A DNA stretch of 64,000 nt from Burkholderiaceae bacterium (GTDB lineage Bacteria > Pseudomonadota > Gammaproteobacteria > Burkholderiales > Burkholderiaceae_C): the NCBI GenBank assembly GCA_919902775.1, contig CAKKRJ010000010.1:124001-188000 (forward strand). The letters are read 5' to 3'. This document shows, piece by piece, positions 12,147-24,300 of the stretch (within the stretch, counting starts at the first letter, position 1; every line of letters begins with the position of its first letter). Below the pieces are notes generated by a model. The model was not told the origin of the DNA, did not search any database, and worked only from the letters and a program-made list of their open reading frames with translations. The position numbers and the translations under genes were made by a program.

Positions 12147-13367
12147 GTGCAGAAAAATGGGAGCTTGAATTATGTCACCCGGGTGCTGGAGGACTTGAAC
12201 GCCATCGCGCCCCAGGCCTGGGACGATTTGCTCACCCGGCAGGATGCGCCCTCCCCCTTCATGCAGCATGCCTATTTGTCGGCCATGCACAGCAGCCAGT
12301 CGGCCAGCCCCGAGACCGGTTGGACCTTGCAAGTGGTCAGCCTGTGGCGGGACACTCCGCAAGGCCCGGTTCTGGCGGCCGCCTGCCCGCTCTACAGCAA
12401 GACCCATTCGCGTGGCGAATACGTGTTTGACCATGCCTGGGCCGATGCCTACGACCGCCATGGCCTGGCGTATTACCCCAAAGCCCTGGTGGCATCGCCT
12501 TTCACGCCCGTGCCCGGCAGCCGCTTGCTGGCCGAATCAGACGCCGCACGGCAGGCCTTGCTGGCGGCCTTGCTCAACCTGTGCCAAGTGCAAGACATAC
12601 CGTCCCTGCACATTTTGTTCGCCAGCCAACAAGACTTGCGAGCCTGTGCGCAGGCGGGTTTGCACCAGCGCAGCCAGGTCCAGTTCCACTGGCAAAACCA
12701 GGGCTGGCGCGACTTTGATGATTTTTTGGGCAGCCTGAACCAGGAAAAACGCAAAAAAATCCGGCAAGAACGCCGCAAGGTGCAAGAAGCGGGGGTGGCA
12801 TTTCGTGCCGTGCTAGGACCGGACATGTCCGATGCCGACTGGGCCTTGCTGCTGCGTTGCTACCAGCAAACCTATTGGGAGCACGGCAACGCACCCTACC
12901 TGACCCCGGCCTTTTTTGCGTCCATGCGCACCAGCATGGCCCGCCACTGGTTGTTGTTTGTGGCTGAGCAAGGAGACCAGGCCATTGGCATCAGCCTGAT
13001 CGGTTTGCACCTGGACGCCCAAGGTCTGCCCGAAGTGGCCTACGGCCGTTATTGGGGCGCACTGGCGCGCGTGGACTGCCTGCACTTTGAGGCTTGTTAT
13101 TACCAACCGATTGAATGGTGCATCCAGCACGGCCTCCAACGCTTTGAGGGCGGCGCCCAGGGCGAACACAAAATGGCCCGAGCCCTGCTGCCCACCCCAA
13201 CGCACAGTGCCCACTGGCTGGCGCACCCGGCATTTTCAGAAGCCGTGGCGCGGTTTTTAGAGCGCGAGAAAACGGGTGTTGAAAACTACCTGGAAGCGCT
13301 GCACCAGCACTCTCCTCTCAAAGCGGCAACGCCACGTGGAATGCCGACCCCGCAAGCTCCCTTGTAG
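12147..13367 (+). CDS. GNAT family N-acetyltransferase (peptidogalycan biosynthesis/DUF482-like)
   Basis: RVLEDLNAIAPQAWDDLLTRQDAPSPFMQHAYLSAMHSSQSASPETGW...LNQEKRKKIRQERRKVQEAGVAFRAV; GTG start inferred, just outside divergent nadE. Confidence 0.78.
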   Translation: MQKNGSLNYVTRVLEDLNAIAPQAWDDLLTRQDAPSPFMQHAYLSAMHSSQSASPETGWTLQVVSLWRDTPQGPVLAAACPLYSKTHSRGEYVFDHAWADAYDRHGLAYYPKALVASPFTPVPGSRLLAESDAARQALLAALLNLCQVQDIPSLHILFASQQDLRACAQAGLHQRSQVQFHWQNQGWRDFDDFLGSLNQEKRKKIRQERRKVQEAGVAFRAVLGPDMSDADWALLLRCYQQTYWEHGNAPYLTPAFFASMRTSMARHWLLFVAEQGDQAIGISLIGLHLDAQGLPEVAYGRYWGALARVDCLHFEACYYQPIEWCIQHGLQRFEGGAQGEHKMARALLPTPTHSAHWLAHPAFSEAVARFLEREKTGVENYLEALHQHSPLKAATPRGMPTPQAPL

Positions 13368-13388
13368 GTCGGCACCTTCAGGTCCGAC
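13364..13388 (+). repeat. REP-like palindrome family 1, copy A
   Basis: GTAGGTCGGCACCTTCAGGTCCGAC; GTCGG/CCGAC and ACC/GGT arms; its GTAG supplies the TAG stop (13365-13367) of the upstream CDS. Confidence 0.65.
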
Positions 13389-13496
13389 ATCTCAAAGCTC
13401 GAGCCCGCCCCATGAAAAACGCCTGCTCGGCGCGCACCGGGCAGGCGTTGGAAGTGTGGTCCAGCGTCCACCGAAGTGGACGTTGGCACGGCCACA

Positions 13497-14033
13497 TCAG
13501 GCCTTGGCTTTGTTGTAGCTGGCGATGCCGTCCAGGATTTCTTTGTGGGCCGATTCTTTGCCTTCCCAGCCCAGCACCTTGACCCACTTGCCTTTTTCGA
13601 GGTCTTTGTAATGCTCAAAGAAGTGGGCGATCGCGTTGCGGCGCATCGCGTTCACATCCTCAATGTCTTGCCAGTGGTCATACATCGGCAAGATTTTGGT
13701 GGTCGGCACAGCAATCACCTTGCCATCGACACCCGCCTCGTCTTCCATCATCAGAATGCCCAGGGCTCGGCAAGGCACCACCACACCAGGGTGCAACGCG
13801 TAGGGCGTGATCACCAACACGTCCACAGGGTCACCGTCACCTGAAAGGGTTTGCGGCACATAACCATAGTTGGTGGGGTAGTGCATAGCCGTGGTCATGA
13901 AACGGTCCACGAACAAGGCGCCGGTTTCCTTGTCCACTTCGTACTTGATCGGGTCGGCGTTCATCGGGATTTCGATGATGACGTTGAAGGCTTCGGGCAC
14001 TTTGCTGCCGGGGGTGACGTTGTCGAGGGACAT
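13497..14033 (-). CDS. ppa: Inorganic pyrophosphatase
   Basis: [59 protein letters not shown] (DGDPVDVLV signature). Confidence 0.97.
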   Translation of the reverse strand: MSLDNVTPGSKVPEAFNVIIEIPMNADPIKYEVDKETGALFVDRFMTTAMHYPTNYGYVPQTLSGDGDPVDVLVITPYALHPGVVVPCRALGILMMEDEAGVDGKVIAVPTTKILPMYDHWQDIEDVNAMRRNAIAHFFEHYKDLEKGKWVKVLGWEGKESAHKEILDGIASYNKAKA

Positions 14034-14181
14034 CTTGCGGGTCTCTTTGTGAAAAGTTAAGAAAAACGGTAATCGCTAGGGATTAACCCCGATTTTACTT
14101 TCACAGGCCTTGCGCAAATCCCAATCCGGCCTCTTTAATGAAGTGTTGGCCAATCGTTCTCCGGTTTCGGCGATCGAGGAA

Positions 14182-14213
14182 GCAACGCCGTGGAGGGGCC
14201 TCCAGCGCGTTGC
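14182..14213 (+). promoter_or_regulatory. 5'-UTR hairpin upstream of hppA
   Basis: GCAACGC-cg-TGGAGG-gg-CCTCCA-gc-GCGTTGC, two perfect arms separated by a 2x2 internal loop, about 37 nt before the hppA ATG. Confidence 0.4.
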
Positions 14214-14250
14214 CCCCTCTGTTCAGCGACAACCATCGAGGAGTTCAACG

Positions 14251-16320
14251 ATGACAGGAAATTCAGCGCTCGTTTTGGCGCTCGTCTGTGGTCTGATTGC
14301 CGTGGCTTACGGCATTTGGGCCCGGGGGTGGATCCTTTCTCAAGATGCCGGCAATGCCCGGATGCAGGAAATCTCGGCCGCCATTCAAGCAGGTGCGGCC
14401 GCCTACTTGGCCCGTCAATACAAAACCATTGCCATCGTTGGTGTGGTGCTGGCGATTCTGATGGGCACCTTTCTGGACGGCGTCACAGCCGTAGGCTTTG
14501 TGATCGGGGCGGTCTTGTCCGGTGCTTGTGGCTTCATTGGCATGAATGTGTCTGTGCGGGCCAATGTGCGCACAGCCCAAGCCGCGACCCACGGCATTGG
14601 CCCGGCACTGGACGTGGCCTTCCGGGGCGGCGCCATCACCGGCATGCTGGTGGTCGGCCTGGGCCTGCTGGGTGTGACGGGCTTTTTTTGGTTTCTCACC
14701 GGCAACGGCAACCTGACGCCCGACAAAAACTTGGCCACCTTGCTCAACCCCTTGATCGGTTTTGCCTTTGGCTCGTCCCTGATCTCGATTTTCGCCCGGC
14801 TAGGCGGCGGCATTTTCACCAAGGGCGCTGATGTGGGTGCCGACCTGGTGGGCAAGGTCGAAGCGGGCATTCCCGAAGACGATCCGCGCAACCCGGCCGT
14901 GATCGCCGACAACGTGGGCGACAACGTGGGCGACTGCGCTGGCATGGCGGCCGACCTGTTCGAGACCTATGCGGTCACGCTGATCGCCACCATGGTGCTG
15001 GGGGCCTTGCTGGTCTCGGCAGCGCCTGGCCAGGCTGTGCTGTACCCGCTGGCCTTGGGCGCGGTGTCCATCATCGCCTCCATCGTGGGCTGCTTTTTCG
15101 TCAAGGCCTCGCCAGGCATGACCAACGTGATGCCCGCACTCTACAAAGGCCTGGCCATCTCGGGCGTGCTGTCGCTGGTGGCTTTTTATTTTGTAACCAC
15201 CTGGCTCATGCCCGACAACGCTTTGGGCGGCACCGGGGGACAAATGAAGCTGTTTGGTGCCTGCGCCGTGGGCCTGGTCCTCACGGCCGCCCTGGTCTGG
15301 ATCACCGAGTTCTACACCGGCACGCAATACGCACCGGTGCAGCACATCGCCCAAGCCTCCACCACCGGTCATGGCACCAACATCATTGCGGGACTGGGTG
15401 TGTCCATGCGCTCCACCGCCTGGCCGGTGATCTTCGTGTGTCTGGCCATCTGGACAGCCTATGCGCTGGCGGGCCTCTACGGCATCGCGGTCGCGGCCAT
15501 GTCCATGCTGAGCATGGCCGGCATTGTGGTGGCTTTGGACGCCTATGGCCCCATCACCGACAACGCGGGCGGCATCGCCGAAATGGCCGAGTTGCCCAGC
15601 AGCGTGCGCGACATCACCGACCCACTGGACGCGGTGGGCAACACCACCAAGGCCGTGACCAAGGGCTACGCCATTGGCTCTGCCGGTCTGGCCTCGCTGG
15701 TGCTGTTTGCCGACTACACCCACAAACTCGAGGCCTACGGAAAAGCCATCACGTTTGACCTGTCCGACCCGCTGGTGATCATTGGCCTGTTCATTGGCGG
15801 CCTGATTCCCTACCTGTTCGGGGCCATGGCCATGGAAGCTGTGGGCCGCGCGGCAGGCAGTGTGGTGGTCGAGGTCCGCCGCCAGTTCAAGGAAATCCCC
15901 GGCATCATGGAAGGCACGGCCAAGCCCGAATACGGCAAGGCTGTGGACATGTTGACCAGCGCAGCCATCAAGGAAATGGTCATCCCCAGCTTGCTGCCCG
16001 TGGTGGTGCCCGTTTTGGTCGGTTTGTTGCTCGGCCCCAAGGCGCTGGGCGGTTTGCTGATGGGCACCATCATCACCGGCTTGTTTGTGGCGATCTCCAT
16101 GTGCACCGGCGGAGGTGCCTGGGACAATGCCAAGAAATACATTGAAGACGGCCACCATGGTGGCAAGGGCAGCGATGCGCACAAGGCCGCCGTGACGGGC
16201 GACACGGTGGGCGATCCCTACAAGGACACGGCAGGCCCGGCGATCAACCCGCTCATCAAGATCATCAACATCGTGGCGCTTTTGATCGTGCCACTGGTGA
16301 TGAGGTTTCACGGGGGCTGA
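14251..16320 (+). CDS. hppA: K+-insensitive pyrophosphate-energized proton pump
   Basis: Multi-[63 protein letters not shown] (Lys at the K+-independence site). Start ATG 14251 preferred over 14110. Confidence 0.96.
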   Translation: MTGNSALVLALVCGLIAVAYGIWARGWILSQDAGNARMQEISAAIQAGAAAYLARQYKTIAIVGVVLAILMGTFLDGVTAVGFVIGAVLSGACGFIGMNVSVRANVRTAQAATHGIGPALDVAFRGGAITGMLVVGLGLLGVTGFFWFLTGNGNLTPDKNLATLLNPLIGFAFGSSLISIFARLGGGIFTKGADVGADLVGKVEAGIPEDDPRNPAVIADNVGDNVGDCAGMAADLFETYAVTLIATMVLGALLVSAAPGQAVLYPLALGAVSIIASIVGCFFVKASPGMTNVMPALYKGLAISGVLSLVAFYFVTTWLMPDNALGGTGGQMKLFGACAVGLVLTAALVWITEFYTGTQYAPVQHIAQASTTGHGTNIIAGLGVSMRSTAWPVIFVCLAIWTAYALAGLYGIAVAAMSMLSMAGIVVALDAYGPITDNAGGIAEMAELPSSVRDITDPLDAVGNTTKAVTKGYAIGSAGLASLVLFADYTHKLEAYGKAITFDLSDPLVIIGLFIGGLIPYLFGAMAMEAVGRAAGSVVVEVRRQFKEIPGIMEGTAKPEYGKAVDMLTSAAIKEMVIPSLLPVVVPVLVGLLLGPKALGGLLMGTIITGLFVAISMCTGGGAWDNAKKYIEDGHHGGKGSDAHKAAVTGDTVGDPYKDTAGPAINPLIKIINIVALLIVPLVMRFHGG

Positions 16321-16337
16321 TCTGCCCAGTTGCTTGG

Positions 16338-16362
16338 AAGGCCCGCCTTGGCGGGCCTTTTT
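16338..16362 (+). terminator. Terminator after hppA
   Basis: AAGGCCCGCC-TTG-GCGGGCCTTTTT. Confidence 0.85.
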
Positions 16363-16440
16363 GATGGCGGGCGGCCTTAACCAGTCCGCCCATGTCCCAC
16401 GGGTGATTTTCAAAATCCGGCCCAGGTTCACAATAGACCC

Positions 16441-17874
16441 ATGCAAATGAACTTCATCGCCAACCAATCCGTTGTGGCCCTGGCAGGGCAAACCATCGAT
16501 GTGCTCGACCCGTCGGACGGGCAGGTGTTTGAGCAGATCCCGCGCAGCCAGGCGGCCGACATCGATCAGGCGGTGCAAGCCGCCCGTGCGGCATTCACGG
16601 GCCCCTGGGGCCAACTCAACGCCATGGAGCGTGGCCGTTTGCTCATGAAGCTGTCGCAAAAAGTGAGCGAACACGCCCCCGAACTGGCCGCACTGGAGCA
16701 ACGCGACTGCGGCAAACCCACCAAACAGGCCGCCGCCGACGCGGTGGCTTTGGCGCGCTATTTCGAGTTTTATGCCGGGGCCTGCGACAAGCTGCACGGC
16801 GAGACCCTGCCCTACCAAAACGGCTACAGCGTGCTGACCTGGCGTGAACCACACGGGGTCACAGGCCATGTGATCCCCTGGAATTACCCCATGCAAATTT
16901 TTGGCCGCAGTGTGGGTGGCGCGTTGGCGGCGGGCAACGCCTGCGTGGTCAAGCCGGCCGAAGACGCTTGCCTGAGTCTGATCCGGGTGGCCCAACTGGC
17001 GGCCGAAGTCGGCTTTCCAGCCGGCACCATCAACATCGTCACCGGTTATGGCCACGAGGTGGGCGACGCGCTGGCACGCCACCCGGGTATTGACCACATC
17101 AGTTTCACCGGCAGCCCCCGGGTAGGCACCCTCATCCAGCAGGTGGCGGCCGAACGCCATTGCCCCGTCACGCTGGAGCTGGGTGGCAAAAGCCCACAAA
17201 TCATCTTTGAAGATGCCGATCTGGAGGCGGCCATCCCGGTCGTGGTCAACGCCATCGTGCAAAACGCCGGCCAGACCTGCAGCGCAGGCTCGCGGGTGCT
17301 GATTCAGCAAAGCATTTACGAGCCGCTGTTGGCGCGTCTGGGCGAAGCCTTCCGCCGCCTGCAAGTGGGCTCCGCCGCCATGAACCTGGATTTGGGCCCC
17401 TTGATCCGCGCCAGCCAGTTGGAGCGCGTCACCGATTTTCTGGACCAGGCCAAGGCCGATGGCATCGCCACCGTGGCGCAAGGCCAAATTGCCCAGGGCG
17501 TGCCCACTGGCGGTTTTTACCAGGCGCCCACCCTGTTGCGCGACGTGCCCGTGATGCACCGCCTGGCGCAAGAAGAAGTCTTCGGCCCGGTGTTGTCGGC
17601 CATGTCCTTCACGGACGAAGACCATGCGGTCGAATTGGCCAATGCGACTGCGTTCGGTCTGGTCGCCGGCATCTGGACCCGTGACGGTGGGCGCCAGTTC
17701 CGCATGGCCAAACGCGTGCGCAGCGGCCAGGTGTTCATCAACAACTATGGGGCTGGCGGCGGCGTGGAACTGTCATTTGGGGGCGTCAAATCGTCGGGCT
17801 ACGGCCGCGAAAAAGGTTTCGAGGCGCTGCTGGGCTTCACCACCCTCAAGACGGTGGCCATCCAGCACGGTTGA
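16441..17874 (+). CDS. Aldehyde dehydrogenase family protein
   Basis: VIPWNYPMQIFGRSVGGALAAGNACVVKPAED...FTGSPRVGTLIQQVAAERHCPVTLELGGKSPQIIFEDAD...NAGQTCSAGSRVL (ALDH Glu and Cys active-site motifs). Confidence 0.92.
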   Translation: MQMNFIANQSVVALAGQTIDVLDPSDGQVFEQIPRSQAADIDQAVQAARAAFTGPWGQLNAMERGRLLMKLSQKVSEHAPELAALEQRDCGKPTKQAAADAVALARYFEFYAGACDKLHGETLPYQNGYSVLTWREPHGVTGHVIPWNYPMQIFGRSVGGALAAGNACVVKPAEDACLSLIRVAQLAAEVGFPAGTINIVTGYGHEVGDALARHPGIDHISFTGSPRVGTLIQQVAAERHCPVTLELGGKSPQIIFEDADLEAAIPVVVNAIVQNAGQTCSAGSRVLIQQSIYEPLLARLGEAFRRLQVGSAAMNLDLGPLIRASQLERVTDFLDQAKADGIATVAQGQIAQGVPTGGFYQAPTLLRDVPVMHRLAQEEVFGPVLSAMSFTDEDHAVELANATAFGLVAGIWTRDGGRQFRMAKRVRSGQVFINNYGAGGGVELSFGGVKSSGYGREKGFEALLGFTTLKTVAIQHG

Positions 17875-17911
17875 AGCAATCCCTCAGCAATCCGGTATCG
17901 GGTCCCTCACA

Positions 17912-17933
17912 GATCGGAACCTTCAGGTCCGAC
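17912..17933 (+). repeat. REP-like palindrome family 1, copy B
   Basis: GATCGGAACCTTCAGGTCCGAC, matches copy A over nearly the whole core. Confidence 0.6.
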
Positions 17934-17976
17934 GCAGATGAACCACAGCTGCATGTTGGGGTGCAAGCCGCCGACG

Positions 17977-17997
17977 CCGGACCTGAAGGTACCGACC
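17977..17997 (-). repeat. REP-like palindrome family 1, copy C (inverted relative to copy B)
   Basis: Reverse complement GGTCGGTACCTTCAGGTCCGG; forms an inverted pair with copy B about 45 nt apart. Confidence 0.6.
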
Positions 17998-18054
17998 AAC
18001 GAGGCCTTGACCTTGCCCCCTCAAGAGCGTAGCCGCTCGGGCACAATCAGGGGC

Positions 18055-19197
18055 ATGTCTGAACGCGTCATTCCGCTGGTTGACCAGCGCCACCCCAGCT
18101 TGCCTTTGCCTGCCCATGTGGTGGGGCAAAACCTGAACGCACTGCCAAGGGACGGGTTGCGCCGCCCCTTGACCGATTTGCGCATCAGCGTGACAGACCG
18201 CTGCAATTTCCGCTGCAACTACTGCATGCCCAAGGAAATTTTTGACAAGGACTATGCCTACCTGCCACACAGCCATCTGCTGAGTTTTGAAGAAATCACC
18301 CGCCTGGCCAGCGTGTTCGTGGGCCGGGGCGTGCGCAAGATTCGCCTCACGGGGGGCGAGCCCCTGCTGCGCAAGAACATTGAAATCCTCATCGCGCAAC
18401 TGGCGGCCCTGCGGTCACCGGATGGCCAGCCCCTGGATTTGACGCTGACCACCAACGGCTCGCTGTTGGCCCGCAAGGCCCAGAGCCTGAAAGACGCCGG
18501 CCTGCAGCGCGTGACGGTGAGCCTGGACGGCCTGGACGACACCGTTTTCCGGAAAATGAACGACGTGGATTTTCCTGTGGCCGATGTGCTGGCCGGGATC
18601 GAAGCGGCCCGGGCCGCCGGGCTGGGACCGATCAAGGTCAACATGGTCGTCAAACGCGGTACCAACGAGCATGAAATTTTGCCCATGGCCCGGCACTTCC
18701 GGGGCACCGGCATTGTGCTTCGCTTCATCGAATACATGGACGTGGGCGCCACCAACGGCTGGTGCATGGACGAAGTGCTGCCCAGCGCCGACGTGATCCG
18801 CCTGCTGCAAACCGAGCTGCCGCTGGTCGCGCTCAGCCCGTCGGCCAGCGGCGAAACCGCCGAGCGCTGGGGCTATGCCAACGACCAGGGCCAGCACGAT
18901 CGCGCTTTGGGCGAGATCGGCGTGATCAGCAGTGTGACGCACGCGTTTTGCGGCGACTGCAACCGGGCCCGCCTGTCCACCGAAGGCCGCCTGTACCTGT
19001 GCCTGTTTGCCAGCCAAGGCTACGACCTGCGCCAGTTGCTGCGCGACCCGGCCCAGTCGGATGCGGCCATTGCGGCCACGCTCGATGCCATCTGGCAAGG
19101 GCGCACCGACCAATATTCCTTGCTGCGCAGCTTGCGCGCACCCGACACCGCCAGCGGCCCCGGCCGCCGGGTGGAAATGAGCTACATCGGAGGCTGA
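18055..19197 (+). CDS. moaA: GTP 3',8-cyclase
   Basis: [72 protein letters not shown]; radical SAM CxxxCxxC. Start MSERVI at 18055; the 17938 start would translate REP copy C. Confidence 0.96.
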   Translation: MSERVIPLVDQRHPSLPLPAHVVGQNLNALPRDGLRRPLTDLRISVTDRCNFRCNYCMPKEIFDKDYAYLPHSHLLSFEEITRLASVFVGRGVRKIRLTGGEPLLRKNIEILIAQLAALRSPDGQPLDLTLTTNGSLLARKAQSLKDAGLQRVTVSLDGLDDTVFRKMNDVDFPVADVLAGIEAARAAGLGPIKVNMVVKRGTNEHEILPMARHFRGTGIVLRFIEYMDVGATNGWCMDEVLPSADVIRLLQTELPLVALSPSASGETAERWGYANDQGQHDRALGEIGVISSVTHAFCGDCNRARLSTEGRLYLCLFASQGYDLRQLLRDPAQSDAAIAATLDAIWQGRTDQYSLLRSLRAPDTASGPGRRVEMSYIGG

Positions 19198-19202
19198 GCG
19201 CC

Positions 19203-19826
19203 ATGAACACCACAGCACCCGCCATCACCGGCCTGATTTTGGCGGGCGGGCGCGGCTCGCGCATGGGCGGCATCGACAAAGGCCTGCAAAATTTCCGCGG
19301 GCTGCCGCTGGCGTTGCAAACCCTGATGCGCCTGCAACTGCAAAGTCTGCCACTGCAAGAAATCCTGATCAACGCCAACCGCAACCTGTCAGCCTACGAG
19401 TCGCTGGGCGTGCCCGTCTGGCCTGACAGCATCGACGGCTATGCCGGGCCTTTGGCCGGTTTTCTCACCGGCTTGGAGCGCTGCGAAACGCCGCTGTTGC
19501 TCACCGTGCCTTGCGACACACCGCTGTTTCCGCTGGACCTGGTGCAGCGCTTGCATGCCGCCCTGGACGCGCAAAACGCCGACATCGCCATGGCCGCCGC
19601 ACCGGAGGCCGATGGCGCGGTGCGCCCGCAACCTGTGTTTTGCCTGCTCAAAATCGACTTGCTCGAAAGTCTGGTGAAGTTCACCCAGGGCGGTGGCCGC
19701 AAGATCGACGCCTGGACCCACCAGCACCGCTGCGCCATCGTGCCGTTTGACCTGCCCGGCGACAGCGCCGATGCGTTTTCCAACGCCAACACGTTGACCG
19801 AACTGCAGCAACTTGAATCCCTCTGA
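19203..19826 (+). CDS. mobA: Molybdenum cofactor guanylyltransferase
   Basis: [37 protein letters not shown]...[16 protein letters not shown]. Confidence 0.95.
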   Translation: MNTTAPAITGLILAGGRGSRMGGIDKGLQNFRGLPLALQTLMRLQLQSLPLQEILINANRNLSAYESLGVPVWPDSIDGYAGPLAGFLTGLERCETPLLLTVPCDTPLFPLDLVQRLHAALDAQNADIAMAAAPEADGAVRPQPVFCLLKIDLLESLVKFTQGGGRKIDAWTHQHRCAIVPFDLPGDSADAFSNANTLTELQQLESL

Positions 19827-19850
19827 AGAGACCTTTGCCATCCACCGGCA

Positions 19851-21146
<1,296 letters not shown>

Positions 21147-21220
21147 ACGGGGCGGCGTTGCCAGACTGGTCAGCGCCAACTGTCTACATGCGGCTGGGCG
21201 ACGCCCCGGACAATGAAAAT

Positions 21221-21308
21221 CAATGGCCATTCGCGTGCAGGGGCGCGCTCCCACACTGTTCTGGTTTTTGTGGGAGGCCGCCCCTGCGGCCGAAGGCTGT
21301 TCTTTCAC
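21221..21308 (+). repeat. REP/BIME-like palindromic element family 2, copy 1
   Basis: caatggccattcgcgtgcAGGGGCGCGCTCCCACActgttctggttttTGTGGGAGGCCGCCCCTgcggccgaaggctgttctttcac; 17-nt imperfect stem; near-duplicate at 29475-29564. Confidence 0.75.
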
Positions 21309-21336
21309 AGTAGAACCGCACCCTGAACCCTGAAAA

Positions 21337-21364
21337 AAAGGGACTGAATTTCTTCAGTCCCTTT
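21337..21364. terminator. Bidirectional terminator between moeA and RND permease
   Basis: AAAGGGACTGAA-ATTT/TTTC-TTCAGTCCCTTT flanked by A-tract. Confidence 0.82.
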
Positions 21365-21384
21365 GCATTTCAACGCAGCGCAGT

Positions 21385-24300
21385 TCAATGCCCGGCGGCG
21401 GTGATCTCGTCGTGCGCCACGGCCTTGTTCGGACCGGGCACCGCCTTGCGCGCCAGCAACGAGTACATGGTGGGCACCACAAAGATGGCCAGCAACGTGC
21501 CCAGGCTCATCCCGCCCACAATCACCCAGCCGATCTGCGTACGGCTTTCAGCCCCCGCCCCGGTGGCCAGCGCCAGCGGCACCGCCCCCAGCACCATGGC
21601 ACCCGTCGTCATCAGGATCGGGCGCAGGCGTTGGCCCGACGCCTTGATCAGCGCCTCTTGCATGGCCAGGCCTTGCTCGCGCAACTGGTTGGTGAACTCC
21701 ACAATCAAGATGCCGTGCTTGGTGATCAGGCCGACCAGCGTGATCAAGCCGATTTGCGAGTACACATTGAGCGACCCACCCGTGACCTTGAGCGCCAGCA
21801 GCGCACCGATCATGGACAGCGGCACCGACAACATGATCACCAACGGGTCGATGAAGCTTTCAAACTGGGCTGCCAGCACCAAAAAGATGAAAAACAAGGC
21901 CAGCACAAACACGATCACCAAGGCCCCTTGCGAGCTTTTGAATTCACGCGAGGTGCCGTTGAGTTCGGTGGTGTAACCCGGCTTCAAGACTTTGGCCGCG
22001 GTTTCGTCCATGAACTTCAGGGCTTCACCCAGCGAATAGTCGGGCGCCAGGTTGGCCGTGATCGACACCGAGCGACGCTGCCCAAAGTGGTTCAGCTCGC
22101 GTGGCGACACGCTCTCGCGCACTTTCACCAGACTCGACAAGGGAATCATGGTGTCGTTGCGGCCGCGCACCTGGATCACATCGATGTCGTCCGGCGTGTT
22201 GCGGGTCGATGGCTGGGTTTGAACAATCACGTCGTATTGCTCGGCATCGCGCTTGTAACGCGTCACCACGCGGCCACCCAGCATGGTCTCGATGGTGCGG
22301 GCCACCACGTCGATGCCCACGCCCAGTTCGGCCGCTTTGACCCGGTCCACCTCCACACGCAGCTCGGGTTTATTCAGGCGCAAGTCCACATCAGGCGACA
22401 AGATGCCCGGATTCTTGGCGATCTCGTCCATCAACTGCCGGGTCAGCTGGTTCAGATTCTGGTAGCTGTCTGAGGTCTGGATCACGAAGTTCAGAGGCCG
22501 CTCACGAAAGCCCTGCCCCAAAGAAGGCGGCGTGATCGGGAAGGCGTTCACGCCGGGCAAGCTGTTGAACTTGGCACCCAGTTCACGGGCCATTTCCAGC
22601 GTGGTGCGTTTGCGCTCATCCCAGTCCACCGCACGGTAAACCACCGAACCCTGGCCCACCGTGGGGTTACCCATGTTGGCAAAAATGCGGTCGAACTCGG
22701 GATAAGCCTGACCAAACTTCTCCAGCGAGCGGGCATAACGGTCGGTGTACGCCAGGGTGGAGCCGTCGGGCGCGTTGATGGTGGCCAAAATCGTGCCACG
22801 GTCTTCCAAAGGCGCCAGCTCTTGCTTCATGGTCGGGTAAATCAGTGCGATGCCCACACCCGAGGCAATCATGACCAGCACCACCGCCCAGCGGGCGCGG
22901 TTCAAAATCAGGCGCAACACCTTTTCATAGCCATTCGACAGCGCCGTGAGCCAGCGCTCCATGTTGCGGTCAAACCAGCCCGGATTGGGATTGTGGCGCA
23001 GCAGTTTGGAACTGAGCATGGGCGACAGGGTGAGCGCGACAAAACCCGACACGACCACGGCACCGGCCAGCGCCAGCGCGAATTCGCCAAACAGCTTGCC
23101 CGTGCGCCCGGGCGTGAAGGCCAGGGGGGCAAACACCGCCGCCAGCGTCATGGTCATGGCCACGACCGCAAAGCTGATTTCGTGCACCCCTTTGATGGCC
23201 GCAGAAAACGGGTCCAAGCCCTCTTCGATGTGCCGGTAAATGTTTTCCAGCACCACGATCGCATCGTCCACCACCAGGCCAATGGCCAGCACCAGCGCCA
23301 GCAGGGTCAAGGTGTTGATGGTGAAGCCCGCCAAAGCCATCATGGCAAAAGCGCCGATCAGGCTCACCGGGATGGTGATGATCGGGATGATGGAGGCGCG
23401 GATGGTGCGCAGGAACACAAAAATCACCAAGGCCACCAGCACCACGGCTTCGACAATGGTCTGGAACACGTTCTTGATCGATCGGTCAATGAACACCGAG
23501 TTGTCATTGGCCACATTGATGGACATATCGCCTGGCAAATCGGCCTGCAGGCGTGGAATCATGTCGCGCACGCCCTGTGACAACTCCAGCGGGTTGGCGG
23601 TGGCCTGACGGATCACGCCGGCAGAAATCGCCGGTTGCCCGTTGAGCCGAACCAGACTGCGCTCGTTGGCGGCATCCTCCTTGATCTGGGCCACATCGCG
23701 CAGCTTGACCGGAAAACCGTTCACGCTGCGGATCACGATGTCCCCGAACTGCCCTGGACGGGTCAGGTCGGTTTGCGACGACACGCTGAATTCGCGGTTG
23801 CTGGACTCGATTCGGCCTGCAGGCAGCTCCAGGTTGCTGCGCCGGATCGCGTCTTCCACGTCTTGTGGTGTCAGCTTGTAGGACGACAGGCGGGCGTGAT
23901 CGAGCGACACCAGCATCGCGTATTTGCGTTCACCGTAAATGCGCACATCGGCCACACCGGTCACGGTTTGCAGACGCGGCTTGACCAAGCGGTTGACCAG
24001 GTCGTTGATTTGCAAAGCATTCAGGGTCTCGCTGGAGAAAGCCAGCCAGATCACCGGAAAAGCATCGGCCTCGACCTTGGCAATCACCGGCTCTTCAATG
24101 GCCTGCGGCAAGCGGTTGCGCACACGCGAGGTGCGGTCACGCACTTCGGCTGCGGCCGTGTCGGCGTCCTTTTCCAAACGGAAGCGCACCGTGATCTGCG
24201 ATTGCTCGGCCCGGCTGATCGAGGTGATGACGTCCACCGCGTCAATGCCCGCAATGGAGTCTTCCAGGGGTTTGGTGACCTGCGACTCAATCACCTCGGC

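Noticed and set aside
14800-17625. 941-aa minus-strand ORF antisense to hppA and the aldehyde dehydrogenase
   Set aside because: Spans two well-supported + genes and a terminator; His/Gly/Gln-rich composition typical of antisense reading of GC-rich codons; no domain recognised.
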